Origin: Ophiothrix spiculata
Lineage: Eukaryota; Echinodermata; Ophiuroidea; Amphilepidida; Ophiotrichidae
Assembly: GCA_000969725.1 (NCBI GenBank)
Contig: JXSR01S008738.1
DNA: 31,840 nucleotides
Direction: 5' to 3' (one strand)
Position 1 is the first letter of the stretch, and each line of letters opens with the position of its first letter. Positions 29,651-31,840 of the stretch are shown here, in pieces. The translations under genes and the position numbers were made by a program. The notes below the pieces were generated by a model. That model was not told the DNA's origin. It saw only the letters and a list, made by a program, of their open reading frames with translations, and did no database searches.

Positions 29651-30311
29651 ATCTAAGAGGCAGTGTCTTTCATCTTTAGAGGTGTTTGGTAATAATGGTT
29701 TGGGGTATACTAGTAGTTTGTACAGCAATAGGTAGATGAACTGTCTTGGAGTTATTCCAAAATATAGCTTGCAAGAGTTCTTTTTTAGATTAAGAAAGGC
29801 GAAAAATGGGCATATTGAAAATAGAGTAATTCGTACAAGAGATGCTGGGCCATGCTGATAACATAAGAAAAAAGAAAGAAGCAAAAAGAGAGGAAAAACA
29901 TTTCTCCAGCCATATCAACCTCGAATCGAGGCTATTTTAGAGCCTATCTATACATGGCCAAACACCTGCCTAACACTTTAGCATATTCTCTTAAAAACAC
30001 TGAAGACTAGATAATCATCTTTCTAGGCTTATGTACTATTTTCTGGGTTACAAGTGTGTCTTTTTTTCTCCCCGCTACTTTTCTTCTTACATATATATTT
30101 TTTTATATACCTCATATATAGATTCCTGTCCTCTGATTGGTTAAAAGTGAGGACATAGATTTTACTAGGCCCGGGCATATTTTTCACTTGGCCCGCTCAA
30201 TACATTTTGCGCAAAATACGGCGCGGTCAGCATTGAAAAGATAATATCGTAAATCATTATCGGTTCTTTTAACCAACCAGATGACGAAAATCTATATATT
30301 CGATATATAAA
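29651..30311. other. No feature recognised
   Basis: AT-rich with purine-rich (29868-29900) and pyrimidine-rich (30058-30075) runs. Short open stretches on both strands show no known motifs. Sequence from about 30120 (cctgtcctctgattggtta) onward may already belong to the element that contains the following hairpin, because ggttaaaa and ttttaacc words are inverted at about 30139 and 30267. Confidence 0.45.
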
Positions 30312-30475
30312 ACGAATATTGACTGCTTTTTGTTCGGGGCATGGTTAAAATTATTTCCCCTCGGTGATCTCAAAACCATGAATATGCCCTCAGCTTCGCT
30401 TCGGGCATATTCATGGTTTTGAGATCACCTCGGGAAATTAATTTAAACCATGCCCCTCAAAGCAGTCAATATTTG
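30312..30475. repeat. Near-perfect hairpin, about 75-bp stem
   Basis: The left arm (30312-30389) includes aatattgactgct, ggggcatggtt and gatctcaaaaccatgaatat; the right arm (30402-30475) is its complement with few mismatches. The centre is gccctcagcttcgcttcgggc. It is probably the core of a larger foldback element. Confidence 0.9.
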
Positions 30476-30539
30476 TATAATATGAATCGATTGAGCATGT
30501 TCAATGTAATATAACTTTAATTACTGGTCACAATTATCC

Positions 30540-31740
30540 TTACACAGAAAACATAAATTAGTCAATATTATCTATGACTAACAAAAGCTAGTCAATTTTA
30601 CTAGTCAGAACAGAGGGACTAACTATAGTGCTCAAGTTCGCTAATTATGATTAGTCATGTGTTCTGGACCAATGATTAAATGTAACCGTACTAGTCAACA
30701 TAGCAAAACGTCACTAACGTCACTTAGCAAAAGTTGAAGCATGCAGTGCATGACTACTATGAGGTGTCAGGGTTTTTTTTATGAATTCTCTGTCTAATTA
30801 GCTCTACTAATGCATGACTGGTGGCCAGCTTGAGGTCCCGGGCTTGAGATGTGAGTGTTTTTGACGAATATCTTGACTAATTTGCTCTACTAATTTAAAT
30901 CAAATCAACTACTAGCGGGAAAATCTTACTGAAAACATAAACTAGTCAAGCAGCTGCTTGACTAACTTTAAACTAGTCAGACAAGTTAGTCCAGCTTTCC
31001 TGACTAGTTTGACGTTGGTCAAGCTAAATTCCAAACTAGTCAAGCCTGCTTGACTAGCTTGTAAACTAGTTAAGCCTGCTTGACTAGTATTAAACAATTC
31101 AAGCCCGCTTGATTAACGTGCGAAACTTGCTTGACGTGTTTGCCAGACTGAGAGCTTGAGTCTTGACTAGATGGTACAAAAGAGCTTGATCAACTTCAAG
31201 TGAGCCCAGTCAGGTGGAGTCTTTGAAGACAACATGGTGGACAGCACAGACATGTGAAACATCGTGCAGTCGTTTGACCTCATACATGTCACCATCATGT
31301 ACTACTGATGTATCGTGAATTATATCATCTGTTTATATGCAGCTCACTGACTATTTTGGTGGTACTCATATGTCACTCTTAAATCTCTCTCTACATTATT
31401 GACGGATTAGCTATACAGCGTGGATTAAGCTTAACAGCTTGTTGTCCACCTCTTCCAGCTTGTTAGTCATGCAATTATAACAGCTTGACTAGTTTGACCA
31501 TGCTAGTCAAACCTGTCTGACTACTAACTTAATTCCAATAACTAACAGTTAATTAGTTCTCGAAAGCACAATTTTGTGTAGCTCCAAACTGGTCGTTTTC
31601 TAGTCAAGCTCCTAGTTTGCTAAGTCAAATAATTTTGACTAATCTTACCAGATAAATTTTAAATTACTCTTCCAAGCTTGACTAACACAAGAAATTATGA
31701 CTAAGCTTACTGACAAATTTTAAATTAGTCTACCAAGATG
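30540..31740. repeat. CTAGTCA-rich repeat field (probable transposon)
   Basis: There are dozens of ctagtcaa, ttgactag and tagtca words in both orientations, for example aaactagtcaagcctgcttg near 31033. The phrase gaaaacataaa.tagtca occurs at 30547 and again at about 30933, suggesting two nested or tandem starts. The right boundary near 31740 is set only by where the words stop. No coding and no clean TIR pair were found. Confidence 0.6.
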
Positions 31741-31780
31741 GGTTTACAAAGCAAAAAAGCATAGTTCCTAGTACACAGCA

Positions 31781-31840
31781 GTGGCGTGCCCAAGATTTTT
31801 TGAGTGGGTGGGGCACAACCATCAGTTCCCCCGAATGACC
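31781..31840 (+). mobile_element. hAT-like terminus cut by window end
   Basis: cagtggcgtgcccaagattt, tttgagtgggtggggcacaa and ccatcagttcccccgaatga match 7437-7500 closely. This is a second copy of the same family, starting at the CAGTGGCGT end and continuing past the window. Confidence 0.6.

Overview
The window looks like intergenic and intronic DNA from a transposon-rich animal genome, most likely a marine invertebrate deuterostome. That placement is an inference from three things: the AT-rich base composition, a Gmr1-type Ty3/Gypsy fragment, and Penelope-like, CR1/L2-like and Helitron-like repeats. No species can be named from the sequence. There are no bacterial-type operons, no rRNA or tRNA genes and no CRISPR array. 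About 960 bases (11961-12924) are an assembly gap.

Layout. 1-3485: two tandem non-autonomous Helitron-like elements, each carrying an array of about 130-bp units. 3486-4595: a decayed Gmr1-like Ty3/Gypsy fragment (integrase end, pre-RT segment, RNase H end) interrupted by a TTAA-flanked MITE. 4858-8490: foldback elements and a nested palindrome that contains a TA-flanked, TGAGTCA-rich transposon. 8600-13880: a large inverted duplication around a short coding exon, with a 950-bp palindrome and the gap between its arms. 14221-18855: several TIR elements, some nested. 20325-21490: two LINE 3' remnants, the second running into a long TAG microsatellite. 21790-21972: a telomere-like tract framed by inverted repeats. 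22440-22631: a Penelope-like RT scrap. 23066-26132: four MITEs or palindromes. 26222-29292: two Penelope-like copies arranged head to head, one split by a 964-bp transposon with a clear 4-bp target duplication. 29443-31840: an ACGT-rich element, a strong hairpin, a CTAGTCA-rich repeat field and a hAT-like terminus at the window edge.

The only plausible host gene is on the + strand. Exons at 9088-9272, 16883-16927, 24814-24909 and 29353-29430 have AG/GT borders and join in phase 0 through large, transposon-filled introns. A further exon at 6432-6570 may belong to the same gene, but its phase does not join directly to 9088. I do not recognise the protein. An almost identical inverted copy of the 9088 exon, carrying a one-base deletion, lies in the following intron (13407-13590).

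Most of the window is therefore a record of nested insertions. The items most worth checking are the inverted exon copy, the minisatellite-bearing Helitron-like pair with repeated nuclear-receptor-type DR1 motifs, the telomere-repeat element, and a group of elements filled with short GAGTC/CTAGTCA-type words in both orientations.
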